A stretch of DNA of 64,000 bases from Marisediminitalea alba (GCF_002993365.1 NZ_PVNP01000089.1:62001-126000); one strand, 5' to 3'; positions 1-12,669 are shown, counted from the stretch's first letter. Translations and numbers: made by a program. The notes: a model not told the origin generated them from the sequence alone.

Positions 1-306
1 CTGCAGTAAAGAACTCCTGCCTGAGTATTAATCTGCCTATTCAGTTTGAATAGCCGAGCTGTCGGTCAAAAAATACTGAGGCTTATTGAATTGCTAACCA
101 GAGTGGAAATTTAGATAAATCGATACTTTCGTTTAGTATTTATGATTGGTAGTATTCTTAAAAGGTTCGAAATTTAGTGTGGCCGGCCGTTTTATAACGT
201 CTATATTTGTTGTAATTCAGGGATAGTTTTCTAAGCTTAGTACCGGGCTCGATTATTAGCGACTGAATAGTAACCGTAAATTTTAGCAGGACGCATCAGA
301 CTCCTC
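1..306. other. Intergenic leader, no gene recognised
   Basis: AT-rich stretch from the left edge to the first gene. I see no convincing open frame, RNA gene or strong promoter here. It presumably holds the promoter of the downstream EAL-domain gene. Confidence 0.4.
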
Positions 307-2850
307 ATGTTGGAAAAGGTATCCGAACTCGATTTTTTCACCATTGCTGAGCAGGCAGTTTCTAAGTCTGAGTGCTCAGGCGTTGCCGTGTTTACCCTGA
401 ATGAGCAGGGCGAACCTGCTAATCTTATATTCTTAATGAATAACGGTGAAACCGTTGATGTGACAGATTTTGAGCTGTCGTTTAAGCGGTTTGACCGTCG
501 CAATCAGGGAACACAAAAGGTTGAGCAGTTCAGCGTAAACGGCAGCAACCTTCTGAGCGATGTTGAGGGCGTGGCAAAAGTCCTACTGTTGGAGGATTTC
601 AGTGCGGTAGGGGGCCTGGTATTTCTACTCGATAAACAAGGCGGTTCGGCCACTCAGGCTGAGCTGGCTATGGAGCTGGCCGTTGAACGGCTAAAGCTGG
701 CCCTGGAGCGGACTCACACCTATAAATGCCCGGTTATCAGCACCAATACGCAGCTTAATCAGAAACTCGAACTCCTCAATGAAATTGGTTCCATTTCCAA
801 AACCGGTGGCTGGGAAGTCGATTTGGCCAGTGGCGTAATTACCTGGACAGATGAAATGTTCCGGATTTACGGCCTACCCCACGGCTCACCAGTTTCTATT
901 TCGACGGCCATGGCATACTTTCCACCGGAAACCAAAAAAGCCATCATGACATCCTTTGACAAGGTGGTAAGTGAGGGCAAGGAATATTGCCTCGAGGGCT
1001 TTCTGCGCCGCGCTGATGGTAAGGTCTTGCGCATTAAAGCCACCGGTAAGCCGCGCTACACCGGGAAAAAGGTTACACAGGTATTTGGCGCGCTGGAGGA
1101 CATCACCGAACAGTACCGGCTACTGGAAACCGAATACAACTATGCAGCCTACCTTACCGCTATCCTCGACAACTTAAATGACGTGGTTGTCACTATCGAT
1201 ACCAGCGGCACTATCATTACCGCTAATAAAACAATGTCGACAATCTTTGGTTATGAACCCGAGGATATAATGGGCCAGGATGTCAGTATTCTGATGCCTG
1301 ATCCGTATGCAAAATACCACAGCGAATTTCTTAAACATTACCTTGAAACCGGCCGGGCAAAAATCATTGGTGTGGGACGGGAGCTGCCTGGTTTACATAA
1401 ATCCGGCCGGGTGTTTCCCATCGAGCTTTCCCTGTCAGAAGTGGTGCAGGACGGGCAGCGCCAGTTTATCGGTATTGTCAAAGATATTACCGAGCGTAAA
1501 AAAGCCATGGAAGAAATCTATAAGACGGCGTATTTCGATGATCTCACCGAACTGCCGAATATGCGTTCTTTTGAAATGGATCTGGCACGGGTACTCAATC
1601 AGGCGTCCTCACAGTTCAACGCCCTGGACATTTATTGCTGCCTGATCGATATGGATAATTTCACTCAGTACAACCTGAGCTTTGGCAAGCATGTGGGCGA
1701 CAGAATCCTGGCCACCATCGGGCAGCGCATAAATGCGGCGATTGATGGGGATTTAAAAGTGTATCGCGGTATAGGTGATAACTTCCTGATCCTGTCTACC
1801 GCACCGGTTGACGGTGAGAATCGGGAAAACGAGAATATCATCAATACCCTGGAATGGGAGATCCACAAAGCCATTGTGACGCCCATCGCGGTGGATGATT
1901 TAATTCACTCAGTTACCGCCGCCATTTCCTCCTGCCGCCTAGAGGCCTCTAAAGCCAGTTACGAAAAGGTCAACGGTGTGCTGTCCTTTGGTAAAAAACG
2001 CGCCAAGAAGCAAGGGCCGGGCAGTGTGTTAACCCTCGACAACGCTGCGTTTGAGGATTACAACCGCTATAACACCATCACCCACTCTTTTCAGCGGGCA
2101 TTGCAGAACAACGAATTTTATCTGATGTTGCAGCCGCAGTTTAACGCGTCTAATGAGGTTATCGGCTCCGAGGCGCTGATCCGCTGGGAGCACCCTGAAT
2201 TAGGTATGGTCAGTCCGGTCGAGTTTATCCCGGTAGCGGAAGAAAGTGATACTATCATCGATATAGGCAACTGGGTAATAAACGAAGCCTGTCGCTTACT
2301 CCATGAATGCGAGCAGCTGGGTAAGCATACCCGCATCGCTGTGAATATCAGCGGCCGCCATATTGTGCGCGCAGACTTTGCCGAAACCATTACACAACTT
2401 ATCGAGAAATGGGGGCTCGCGCCCGATACGCTGATGCTGGAGATTACCGAAACTACGCTGGTATCGAGCATTGATTTAGTGCGCGAGCGCATGGAAAAGC
2501 TGGGGGAACTCGGTTTCTCATTCTCTATCGATGACTTTGGTACCGGTTACTCCAGCCTGAGTTATCTGAAAGAATTGCCCATTTCAGAGCTTAAGATAGA
2601 CCGCTATTTTGTGGATGAAATTAACTTTCATGATGACGAAGTGCCGATTGTGAATTCCATCATCGATCTGGCCCATGCACTGGGGGTGAGTAGTGTGGCC
2701 GAAGGTATCGAAAACGAGTTCCAGCGAAAGTATTTGCGCCAACGTGGCTGCGAGTATTTTCAGGGCTATTTTTATTCTCGCCCGCTGCCGGAGAAAGCCT
2801 GGCGCGACTTTATTATGAACAGCTCACTGAGTAAAATTGATTTAGATTAA
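307..2850 (+). CDS. PAS-PAS-GGDEF-EAL protein, probable c-di-GMP phosphodiesterase
   Basis: An 847-residue signalling protein expected to hydrolyse cyclic di-GMP. The first 150 residues are an unrecognised, possibly GAF-like sensor. Two PAS segments follow (about 155-270 and 285-395), each ending in a PAC-type DITE motif. A GGDEF domain (about 400-565) and an EAL domain (about 580-835) come next. The GGDEF signature is degenerate, reading RGIGDNF near residue 495, so cyclase activity is unlikely. The EAL domain keeps the usual catalytic and metal residues: EALIRWEH, VNISGR, LEITET, DDFGTG, LKIDR and AEGIE. No transmembrane segment is apparent, so it is probably cytosolic. The ATG at 307 has only a weak ribosome site (AGGA about 20 bases upstream), so the start is less certain than the domains. 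Confidence 0.9.
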   Translation: MLEKVSELDFFTIAEQAVSKSECSGVAVFTLNEQGEPANLIFLMNNGETVDVTDFELSFKRFDRRNQGTQKVEQFSVNGSNLLSDVEGVAKVLLLEDFSAVGGLVFLLDKQGGSATQAELAMELAVERLKLALERTHTYKCPVISTNTQLNQKLELLNEIGSISKTGGWEVDLASGVITWTDEMFRIYGLPHGSPVSISTAMAYFPPETKKAIMTSFDKVVSEGKEYCLEGFLRRADGKVLRIKATGKPRYTGKKVTQVFGALEDITEQYRLLETEYNYAAYLTAILDNLNDVVVTIDTSGTIITANKTMSTIFGYEPEDIMGQDVSILMPDPYAKYHSEFLKHYLETGRAKIIGVGRELPGLHKSGRVFPIELSLSEVVQDGQRQFIGIVKDITERKKAMEEIYKTAYFDDLTELPNMRSFEMDLARVLNQASSQFNALDIYCCLIDMDNFTQYNLSFGKHVGDRILATIGQRINAAIDGDLKVYRGIGDNFLILSTAPVDGENRENENIINTLEWEIHKAIVTPIAVDDLIHSVTAAISSCRLEASKASYEKVNGVLSFGKKRAKKQGPGSVLTLDNAAFEDYNRYNTITHSFQRALQNNEFYLMLQPQFNASNEVIGSEALIRWEHPELGMVSPVEFIPVAEESDTIIDIGNWVINEACRLLHECEQLGKHTRIAVNISGRHIVRADFAETITQLIEKWGLAPDTLMLEITETTLVSSIDLVRERMEKLGELGFSFSIDDFGTGYSSLSYLKELPISELKIDRYFVDEINFHDDEVPIVNSIIDLAHALGVSSVAEGIENEFQRKYLRQRGCEYFQGYFYSRPLPEKAWRDFIMNSSLSKIDLD

Positions 2851-2995
2851 AAAAAGCGCAATTAGTCTAAAGTTGTCGACATATAAGCCAATGGTCGTAT
2901 GCGCAAACGGCCCGTTTTCTATTACTGTAATAGCATGTAGAAGCTTTCAGCGAAGATTTCAAACCGCATAATAATAGTGTAGGAAGTGAATTTGT

Positions 2996-4897
2996 ATGTC
3001 ATACCAAGCAGAATATCAGCGTTCAATAGAGCAACCCGCCGAATTTTGGGCAGAGCAAGCCAAAGCGCTGCCCTGGTTTAAAGCACCACAGGACATTCTT
3101 ACCCAGGACAACGAGGGTATTTACCACTGGTTTGACGACGGTGAAATGAATACTGCCTACATGGCCGTTGATTATCACGTTGAAAACGGCCGCGGCGACC
3201 AGCCAGCTATTATCTATGATTCTCCGGTTTCTAACAGTAAGTCTGTACTCACCTACGCACAGCTGCAGGAACAAGTTTCGCTGTTTGCCGGGGTGCTAAA
3301 AGCCCAGGGCGTAGAGAAGGGCGATCGTGTTGTAGTATACATGCCAATGATTACTGAGGCCGTAGTGGCCATGCTGGCGATTGCCCGCCTTGGTGCCATC
3401 CACTCAGTGGTATTTGGTGGTTTTGCGCCGCATGAATTAGCGGTGCGTATTGAAGATGCTGAGCCAAAACTGATAGTAACCGCGTCATGCGGTATCGAAG
3501 TGGCCAAGGTGATTGAATACAAGCCGCTTGTCGACAAAGCCATTGAGCTATCGGCCCACAAACCAGAGTGTTGTGTGGTACTGCAGCGGCCACAAGCCAA
3601 AGCGGCGATGCATGAAGGCATGGATATCGACTGGGCAGAGGCAATGGCGAAAGCCACTCCAGCAGATTGTGTAGCAGTTAAAGGTACAGATCCACTGTAT
3701 ATTTTGTATACATCTGGCACCACCGGTAAACCAAAAGGTGTTGTGCGTGAAAACGGCGGCCATGCCGTGGCATTAAAATATTCCATGACGGCGGTTTACG
3801 ATATGCAACCGGGCGAAGTGTTCTGGGCCGCATCCGATGTGGGTTGGGTTGTGGGTCACTCCTATATCGTTTACGGCCCGCTTCTGCATGGTTGCACTAC
3901 CGTTGTTTATGAAGGTAAGCCTGTACGCACACCCGATGCCGGCGCATTCTGGCGAATGGTAGATGAATACAAAATTAAAGCATTATTCGCAGCGCCTACT
4001 GCGTTTCGGGCTATTCGTAAGGAAGACCCGGAAGCGGCGGAAATTAACAAGTATGATATCTCTTCCCTGAAAACTATCTTTATGGCAGGTGAGAGACTCG
4101 ATCCGCCTACCTACCTGTGGACGGTAGATAAAACCGGCAAGCCTGTGGTTGATCACTGGTGGCAAACCGAAACCGGCTGGGCTATCTGCGCCAACCTGAT
4201 GGGTATTGAACCCAAACCGGCCAAGCCAGGCTCATCAACCTTGCCAACGCCTGGGTTCAATGTGCAGGTTCTTGATGCCCGGGGGAATGAGTTGCCCGCT
4301 GGTGAGCAGGGCGCTATCGCGATTAAGTTACCTTTACCACCAAGCTGTCTGGCAACCATTTGGGGCGATTTTGAACGCTTTAAGTCAGGTTACCTCAGCG
4401 ACTTCCCCGGTTATTACTGTTCTGGTGATGGCGGTTACAAGGATGATGAAGGCTATGTATTTATTATGGGTCGTACCGATGACGTAATTAACGTAGCCGG
4501 CCACCGTCTATCCACCGGTGAAATGGAAGAAATCCTGGCGGCTCACGATGCCGTTGCCGAATGCAGTGTTATTGGCGTTCATGATGCCTTAAAAGGGCAG
4601 GAGCCCGTTGGTCTGGTATTGCTCAAAGATGGTTACGACATCGACGAGGATGACCTGCAAAAAGAGCTGGTAGCCATGGTCCGAAAAGAAATTGGTCCGA
4701 TTGCCTGTTTTAAGCGAGCAGTAGTGGTACCAAGGCTGCCTAAAACCCGGTCTGGCAAAATACTCCGTAAGCTATTACGTCAGATTGCCTCGAATCAGGA
4801 GGTGGCAGTGCCATCCACCATTGACGATCCGGCCAGTGTGCCCGAAATCGAAGCGATCATGAAAGAGCAGGGGCTGGTTAAGGAAGGTACTGATTAA
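2996..4897 (+). CDS. prpE: Propionyl-CoA synthetase (acetyl-CoA synthetase family)
   Basis: A 633-residue AMP-forming acyl-CoA synthetase that activates propionate, possibly also acetate, to the CoA thioester through an acyl-adenylate. The ATP-binding signature YTSGTTGKPKG is near residue 240. The adenylate-forming core includes WWQTETGW (about 388) and GRTDDVINVAGHR (about 500). The C-terminal lysine motif LPKTRSGKILRK (about 580) carries the catalytic and acetylation-regulated lysine. The N-terminus (EFWAEQAKALPWF) and overall similarity fit PrpE/ACSS3 better than Acs. The ATG at 2996 follows AGGAAGTG at good spacing. It stands alone: no prpBCD genes are adjacent. A double hairpin terminator follows. 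Confidence 0.88.
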   Translation: MSYQAEYQRSIEQPAEFWAEQAKALPWFKAPQDILTQDNEGIYHWFDDGEMNTAYMAVDYHVENGRGDQPAIIYDSPVSNSKSVLTYAQLQEQVSLFAGVLKAQGVEKGDRVVVYMPMITEAVVAMLAIARLGAIHSVVFGGFAPHELAVRIEDAEPKLIVTASCGIEVAKVIEYKPLVDKAIELSAHKPECCVVLQRPQAKAAMHEGMDIDWAEAMAKATPADCVAVKGTDPLYILYTSGTTGKPKGVVRENGGHAVALKYSMTAVYDMQPGEVFWAASDVGWVVGHSYIVYGPLLHGCTTVVYEGKPVRTPDAGAFWRMVDEYKIKALFAAPTAFRAIRKEDPEAAEINKYDISSLKTIFMAGERLDPPTYLWTVDKTGKPVVDHWWQTETGWAICANLMGIEPKPAKPGSSTLPTPGFNVQVLDARGNELPAGEQGAIAIKLPLPPSCLATIWGDFERFKSGYLSDFPGYYCSGDGGYKDDEGYVFIMGRTDDVINVAGHRLSTGEMEEILAAHDAVAECSVIGVHDALKGQEPVGLVLLKDGYDIDEDDLQKELVAMVRKEIGPIACFKRAVVVPRLPKTRSGKILRKLLRQIASNQEVAVPSTIDDPASVPEIEAIMKEQGLVKEGTD

Positions 4898-4915
4898 TCA
4901 TAAAGTTTCAACATC

Positions 4916-4975
4916 AAAGTTGCTCTTGTACGTTCTTCGGGAGCAACTTTTTAGCCGGTGAAAGCCGGCTTTTTT
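4916..4975 (+). terminator. Tandem hairpin terminator after prpE
   Basis: The first hairpin pairs AAAGTTGCTC (4916) with GAGCAACTTT (ending 4950). A second follows at once, pairing AGCCGG with CCGGCT and ending in a run of T. Both lie between the prpE stop and the next gene. Confidence 0.85.
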
Positions 4976-5039
4976 CTTTGACTTCCCCGCAGCCCGCTTG
5001 CAAAATGCGGTCAGATCCATATCCGATAATGAGTAGTAC

Positions 5040-5366
5040 GTGATTGCGTCTTTCACCACGCCTGCCAGTGATTTGCTGGCGAGTTATTTTAATGAAATGA
5101 GCCTGATGTTAATGGCAACCCTGCTGGTTGTTTATGGCGACATCATCAACAAGCAGGTTAAACGCAGCCTGAGCGGCCTGCACTTTATATTGCGCAGCGG
5201 CCTGTTTGTGTTGCTGTGTGCGTTTGGATATGGTGCGCTTACCTTATATGGTGCGCCACTGCTCCATCATATCTTTAAATTTGTGGCCTACGAATATCGC
5301 GGTGTGGCATTTATTGTCGCCTTTGTTGCGCTTGGTGTGGCCGCTGAACGCAGGCGGTACATCTGA
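5040..5366 (+). CDS. DUF3392-type small inner-membrane protein
   Basis: A 108-residue hydrophobic protein with three probable membrane helices (about 20-37, 48-70 and 85-102) and a basic C-terminus (AERRRYI). Length, the GDIINKQVKR segment and the CAFGYG motif fit my memory of the DUF3392 family found in marine gammaproteobacteria. Its function is unknown. It starts at GTG 5040, because the ATG just upstream at 5028 is in another frame and hits a stop. It sits alone between the prpE terminator and a convergent lipoprotein gene. Confidence 0.7.
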   Translation: MIASFTTPASDLLASYFNEMSLMLMATLLVVYGDIINKQVKRSLSGLHFILRSGLFVLLCAFGYGALTLYGAPLLHHIFKFVAYEYRGVAFIVAFVALGVAAERRRYI

Positions 5367-5459
5367 TAGAATGGCGGTAGTCCGGGTCTGCTGATCTCTG
5401 TGTTTATGTGAAACAACATTTCTGCACTACCGTTCAACAGCTCCTGATAGTGCGATAGA

Positions 5460-6026
5460 TTAATCTGCGTTGCATTCCCCTTGGGAATTATCTTCAACGT
5501 CGTATTCTCGCGCTTCTTCAATAATGTCGATATCTTCGAAAAACAGCATGAAGCCATCGTCTTCTTTTGTTTGCAAAAACAAATCAACTTCAAGTTCATC
5601 AAATTGGTAAAGATTGCTAAAGCAACTACTCTCGAAGCCAATGGAAAATTCACTATATACTTTCGCGCCTTTTTCGCGATAACGTTTTACCTGTGCCAGT
5701 ACATCTTTCATAGTGGCTGCATCTTTGTCATAAAACGTCAGAATGGTTATTTTTTCATTATCCTCAATGTCATCTTTAAGAATGGCCGGGATATTACTTG
5801 CTGAAGCTGATAGTACCTGTTCCTGTGGCTTGAACTCATACTCATGGTTGAAAGGGGGGAAGTTTTCGGCTTCATTGGTAAGCACGGCAACCTGAATTTC
5901 ATCAGGATTCAGACTCAGAATAGATAATTGGGACACCTTGTACATGGTAGTAACAGGGATACTCATACACCCACTAAGTAGCGTAGATGTCGCCATCATT
6001 AAGAGGGCTAACACTTTAATATTCAT
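5460..6026 (-). CDS. Lipoprotein of unknown function
   Basis: A 188-residue protein with a type II signal peptide and a lipobox ending LLSGC near residue 20, so it is probably membrane anchored in the periplasm. The mature part is acidic and has alternating alpha/beta character. It may be distantly related to Rcs-type or DUF4156-like small lipoproteins, but I do not recognise a family. The ATG at 6026 is chosen because AAGGAG lies four bases upstream. A longer frame from 6047 has no such site. It is convergent with the DUF3392 gene and co-oriented with the cytochrome gene upstream of it. Confidence 0.7.
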   Translation of the reverse strand: MNIKVLALLMMATSTLLSGCMSIPVTTMYKVSQLSILSLNPDEIQVAVLTNEAENFPPFNHEYEFKPQEQVLSASASNIPAILKDDIEDNEKITILTFYDKDAATMKDVLAQVKRYREKGAKVYSEFSIGFESSCFSNLYQFDELEVDLFLQTKEDDGFMLFFEDIDIIEEAREYDVEDNSQGECNAD

Positions 6027-6142
6027 AACACTCCTTGTAGAGAACAATTATTTTGCAATATATCGACTAAGCAACCCCGTGTAAGTTCAATGGCGTTTAT
6101 TAAATTAAAAAGACCGCATCCATTAGCAGGCTTAGAGCAGTA

Positions 6143-6826
6143 CTAGTAATACATATCCGCATCCACAGCCGGGGCGGGTGGGGCAATTTCAATGGCGTAG
6201 TACATTGCTGCAATCACTATAATGACCAGTATGAGTGCCAGTAATAGCCGCGAAGAAGATATACCCGCTTCGTTGGTGGGTTTCTTACCATGCAGCATAG
6301 CCGGTACCAGCATCTGCTTTTTAAAACGGGCATAAAATACTACTGCGATAATATGCAGCGCAATTGCTGCCAGCAGAATATTAAAGGCCGTATGGTGAAT
6401 AGAATTCATGGTGTCGCGGGTGGCGTCGGACACGGCATCGTAATAAGGGCCGTTATTGATAATATCGTCGCCGATAAATAAGCCGCTGATACCTTGTAGC
6501 GCCACTAACAACAGCAGGGCGATAACCATCCAGCCGCCCATAGGGTTGTGCCCGGCATGTTCTGGCGAATTTGGGTTAGTCATGGTTTTCGCATAGGAAA
6601 GCACTTTGCCGGGGCCGGCTAAAAACTGGCTGAAACGGGCGTAGGTGGTACCTGCAAATCCCCACAGTAAGCGGAACAAAATAAGGCCCAGCGTGAAATA
6701 GCCAATTTTAAAATGCCAGTCAATGGCGTCGAGTACCTCAGCAGTTAAGTATTGTGCCACGATGCAGGCTACTAACAGCCAGTGGAAGAGGCGGGTCGGA
6801 ATATCCCAGATAAGACGTTTTTCCAT
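6143..6826 (-). CDS. Cytochrome b561-family inner-membrane protein
   Basis: A 227-residue di-haem b-type cytochrome of the b561/Ni-Fe-hydrogenase b-subunit type, expected to move electrons in the inner membrane. Four core helices are clear, plus a fifth C-terminal helix. Candidate haem ligands are the histidines in RLFHWLL (near 15), WHFKIGY (near 40), IHHTAF (near 150) and LHIIAVVF (near 165). The start at ATG 6826 (MEKRLIWDIP) follows AGGACT. An in-frame extension to 7114 would overlap dapB and lacks family similarity, so I reject it. The electron partner cannot be told from the neighbours. Confidence 0.85.
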   Translation of the reverse strand: MEKRLIWDIPTRLFHWLLVACIVAQYLTAEVLDAIDWHFKIGYFTLGLILFRLLWGFAGTTYARFSQFLAGPGKVLSYAKTMTNPNSPEHAGHNPMGGWMVIALLLLVALQGISGLFIGDDIINNGPYYDAVSDATRDTMNSIHHTAFNILLAAIALHIIAVVFYARFKKQMLVPAMLHGKKPTNEAGISSSRLLLALILVIIVIAAMYYAIEIAPPAPAVDADMYY

Positions 6827-7045
6827 TTCTATAAGTCCTGTAACAAACCTTTTGGTGTTAAGTGTGATTAATTTTATGCGGCGCAATGGGTTCTCATTGA
6901 AGCCGGACAGGTATAAAAGTTCAACCATTTGTGGGTTTTCATCTGCACGGCTATCAGGCACAATTCGCCCATCAACAGTCACATTGCCCGGAAAACTGTC
7001 CCTACAGTCAACCAAGGGCACCTTAAATAAGCAAGCAGGTTTTCG

Positions 7046-7849
7046 ATGAAAGTAGGTCTTTTTGGCGCCAATGGTCGGATGGGACGGGTATTGATTGAAG
7101 CGCTCAATGAACATGATACCGCCTCATTAAGTGTTGCATCGGTACGAGATGACTCTCCGTGGGTCGGTATGGACGTAGGTGAACTGGCGGGCATAGGAAA
7201 GCTGGAAACTGCATGTAGTGCTTTGTCTTCCATTGACCCGGCAGACGTCGATGTGATGATCGACTTTACTCTGCCTGCCGCGTTCGATAGTAACCTCAAG
7301 TGGTGTGTGACCAATAACAAGCCTGTAGTCATTGGCACTACCGGTTTGTCAGCCGCACAGCTGGACTTACTGGCTGATGCAGCAACCAAAATTCCGGTGG
7401 TATTTGCCGCAAATTACAGTGTTGGGGTGAATTTAATGTTATCCCTGGTAAAACAGGCTGCCCGTGCATTGGGCGCAACTGCGGATATCGAGATTTTAGA
7501 GGCGCACCACCGCTTTAAACAGGATGCGCCGTCGGGTACCGCCATGGCGATTGGTGAAGCTATTGCTGACGAGCTGGGTCGCGACCTCTCAACCTGCGCT
7601 GTGTATGGCCGCGAGGGCAAAACACCGCCGCGAGACCACAACACTATTGGCTTTGCCACTGTTCGCGCCGGTGACGTAGTGGGTGAGCATACGGCTTTGT
7701 TCGCGGATATTGGTGAACGCCTGGAGATTACCCATAAGGCTTCCAGTCGCCTAACTTTTGCCCGTGGTGCGGTGCAGGCTGCCATGTGGCTGTCGCAGCA
7801 GGATGCCGGCCAGTACGGCATGAATGACGTATTGTCTTTAAATCAATAA
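7046..7849 (+). CDS. dapB: 4-hydroxy-tetrahydrodipicolinate reductase
   Basis: A 267-residue cytosolic enzyme of lysine and diaminopimelate synthesis. It reduces 4-hydroxy-tetrahydrodipicolinate with NAD(P)H. The nucleotide-binding turn GANGRMGR is at residues 7-14. The family signature EAHHRFKQDAPSGTA, with the catalytic histidine pair and substrate-binding lysine, is near 150-165. Length matches the family (about 270). It lies directly upstream of carAB, an order common in gammaproteobacteria, but a 300-base leader with its own hairpin separates them. Confidence 0.96.
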   Translation: MKVGLFGANGRMGRVLIEALNEHDTASLSVASVRDDSPWVGMDVGELAGIGKLETACSALSSIDPADVDVMIDFTLPAAFDSNLKWCVTNNKPVVIGTTGLSAAQLDLLADAATKIPVVFAANYSVGVNLMLSLVKQAARALGATADIEILEAHHRFKQDAPSGTAMAIGEAIADELGRDLSTCAVYGREGKTPPRDHNTIGFATVRAGDVVGEHTALFADIGERLEITHKASSRLTFARGAVQAAMWLSQQDAGQYGMNDVLSLNQ

Positions 7850-8156
7850 TAAATAGAAACGGCAGAAAATGGCCCAATGAATTGCTTTTTTGGCATCTTT
7901 GCGTGAATTTATAGCTTTATGGGTTATTTTAATGATTTTTCCAGATCGGAATAGACCTTTAAAGTCTCTTAAGCTATAATCCACGGAATTTGCCAAAAAT
8001 TAGTGTTGAAACCGCTGCTGCATTAGCTTTAGCGGCAGTTTGAGCACATATTCATTAGCTGCAAATTCTAGTAAACGGGATGTAAATTGAATATTACCTC
8101 CCGTTTTTTGTGAGTGTTATTTAAAACTCTCGGTTATCCTTAATTTGGAGGTTGAC
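7850..8156 (+). promoter_or_regulatory. carAB leader region
   Basis: A 307-base non-coding stretch between dapB and carA. Near 8020-8040 there is a small stem with CCGCT pairing to AGCGG. The 3' part carries a strong terminator-like hairpin (see 8073-8109). The arrangement fits a transcribed carAB leader under attenuation, but I find no clear leader peptide. The hairpin could instead just end dapB transcription. Confidence 0.45.
8073..8109 (+). terminator. Terminator-like hairpin 47 bases before carA (attenuator candidate)
   Basis: AAACGGGA (8073-8080) pairs perfectly with TCCCGTTT (8099-8106). GTAA/TTAC pairs further inside the stem, and a T run follows. It ends about 47 bases before the carA start codon, with no room for a normal promoter between them. 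Read-through must therefore be controlled, or the promoter must lie inside the hairpin. Confidence 0.7.
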
Positions 8157-9287
8157 TTGGCTAATTCCGCCCTTCTGGTCTTAGAAGATGGTTCTGTGTT
8201 TAAGGGTACTGCTATTGGTGCTCAAGGTATGTCAGTTGGTGAAGTAGTATTTAATACATCAATGACGGGCTACCAGGAAATTCTGACCGACCCTTCTTAC
8301 GCTGAACAAATTGTTACTCTTACTTATCCCCATATCGGCAATACCGGTACCAACCAGGAAGATGTTGAATCAAATAAAATCTGGTCAAAAGGTCTGGTTA
8401 TAAGAGATCTCCCTCTCGTTGCCAGCAATTTTCGAAATGAACAAACGCTGTCTGATTATCTCAAAGCCAACAATGTAGTGGGCATTGCAGATATCGACAC
8501 TCGTCGCTTAACGCGCATTCTGCGCGACAAAGGCGCGCAAAACGGTTGCATCATCTGCACCGACGCGCTGGATGAAGCGGCGGCGCTGGAAAACGCCAAA
8601 GCGTTCCCCGGCCTCAAAGGAATGGATTTAGCTAAAGTGGTTTCGACCACAGAAATCACCGAATGGACCAGCGGTGTATGGGAGCTTGAAGGCGGCTATA
8701 AAGACGGTGCGGATTATAAATACCATGTAGTGGCCTACGACTACGGTGCCAAACACAACATCCTGCGTATGTTGGTTGACCGCGGCTGTAAGTTAACGCT
8801 GGTACCTGCACAAACCTCAGCCGAAGACGTCCTGGCGATGAATCCGGACGGTGTGTTCCTGTCAAACGGCCCGGGCGACCCTGAGCCGTGTGACTACGCT
8901 ATCGAAGCGATTAAAACCCTCGTCGACACAGGTTTACCGGTATTCGGTATCTGTTTAGGCCACCAGTTACTGGCTCTGGCCAGCGGTGCTAAAACGGTCA
9001 AGATGAAGTTTGGTCACCATGGTGCCAACCACCCGGTGAAAGACCTGGAGCGTGATGTGGTGATGATCACCAGTCAAAACCACGGTTTTGCGGTTGATGA
9101 AGCAAATCTGCCAGACAATCTTAAAGTGACGCACGTGTCGTTGTTTGATAAATCCCTGCAGGGTATTCATCGTATCGACAAACCGGCGTTCAGCTTCCAG
9201 GGTCACCCTGAAGCGAGCCCTGGTCCGCACGATGCAGCTGCATTATTTGATCACTTTATCGACTTAATCGAACAGTCAAAGCAGTAG
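8157..9287 (+). CDS. carA: Carbamoyl-phosphate synthase small (glutaminase) subunit
   Basis: A 376-residue subunit that releases ammonia from glutamine for carbamoyl phosphate synthesis, feeding pyrimidines and arginine. The N-terminal CPSase domain holds [14 protein letters not shown] and LVIRDLPL. The class I glutamine amidotransferase domain has the nucleophile cysteine in GICLGHQ (near 265) and the His/Glu pair in GHPEASPGP (near 350). I choose the TTG at 8157, because TGGAGGT lies five bases upstream and the protein then begins like E. coli CarA ([11 protein letters not shown]). The TTG at 8145 lies before the Shine-Dalgarno. The use of TTG is unusual for so conserved a gene. carB follows after 12 bases. 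Confidence 0.96.
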   Translation: MANSALLVLEDGSVFKGTAIGAQGMSVGEVVFNTSMTGYQEILTDPSYAEQIVTLTYPHIGNTGTNQEDVESNKIWSKGLVIRDLPLVASNFRNEQTLSDYLKANNVVGIADIDTRRLTRILRDKGAQNGCIICTDALDEAAALENAKAFPGLKGMDLAKVVSTTEITEWTSGVWELEGGYKDGADYKYHVVAYDYGAKHNILRMLVDRGCKLTLVPAQTSAEDVLAMNPDGVFLSNGPGDPEPCDYAIEAIKTLVDTGLPVFGICLGHQLLALASGAKTVKMKFGHHGANHPVKDLERDVVMITSQNHGFAVDEANLPDNLKVTHVSLFDKSLQGIHRIDKPAFSFQGHPEASPGPHDAAALFDHFIDLIEQSKQ

Positions 9288-9299
9288 GAACTTGCCCCA

Positions 9300-12521
<3,222 letters not shown>

Positions 12522-12584
12522 TGACAAAAAGCAGGATTCTGTGTATTCTTCTTTAACGCATTAATTCGTTATTAACTATTGAAA

Positions 12585-12639
12585 AAAAAGGGGTCAGAGT
12601 ACATTAATGCTATTCATTAATGTACTCTGACCCCTTTTT
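12585..12639. repeat. Perfect palindromic repeat, GGGGTCAGAGTACATTA family, copy 1
   Basis: A 25-base perfect inverted repeat with a 5-base loop. The left arm is 12585-12609 and the right arm 12615-12639. The outer core reads GGGGTCAGAGTACATTA and the right arm ends in CCCCTTTTT. A second copy lies at 25955-26011. The position just after carB and the T-run make it a likely terminator. The sequence resembles repeats that travel with REP-associated (IS200-like) transposases in marine gammaproteobacteria, but no transposase is in this window. Confidence 0.9.
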
Positions 12640-12669
12640 ATTAATTTACAGGTAAGTGAGAATAACAAC

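Noticed and set aside
3253..3786. 177-residue minus-strand frame within prpE
   Set aside because: Antisense shadow of the acyl-CoA synthetase, whose motifs explain the codons.
6827..7114. N-terminal extension of the cytochrome b561 frame
   Set aside because: It overlaps the start of dapB, has no family similarity, and a good ribosome site lies before the internal ATG at 6826.
12585..12639. Possible CRISPR repeat
   Set aside because: Single palindrome with no spacers or array. A second copy lies 13 kb away.
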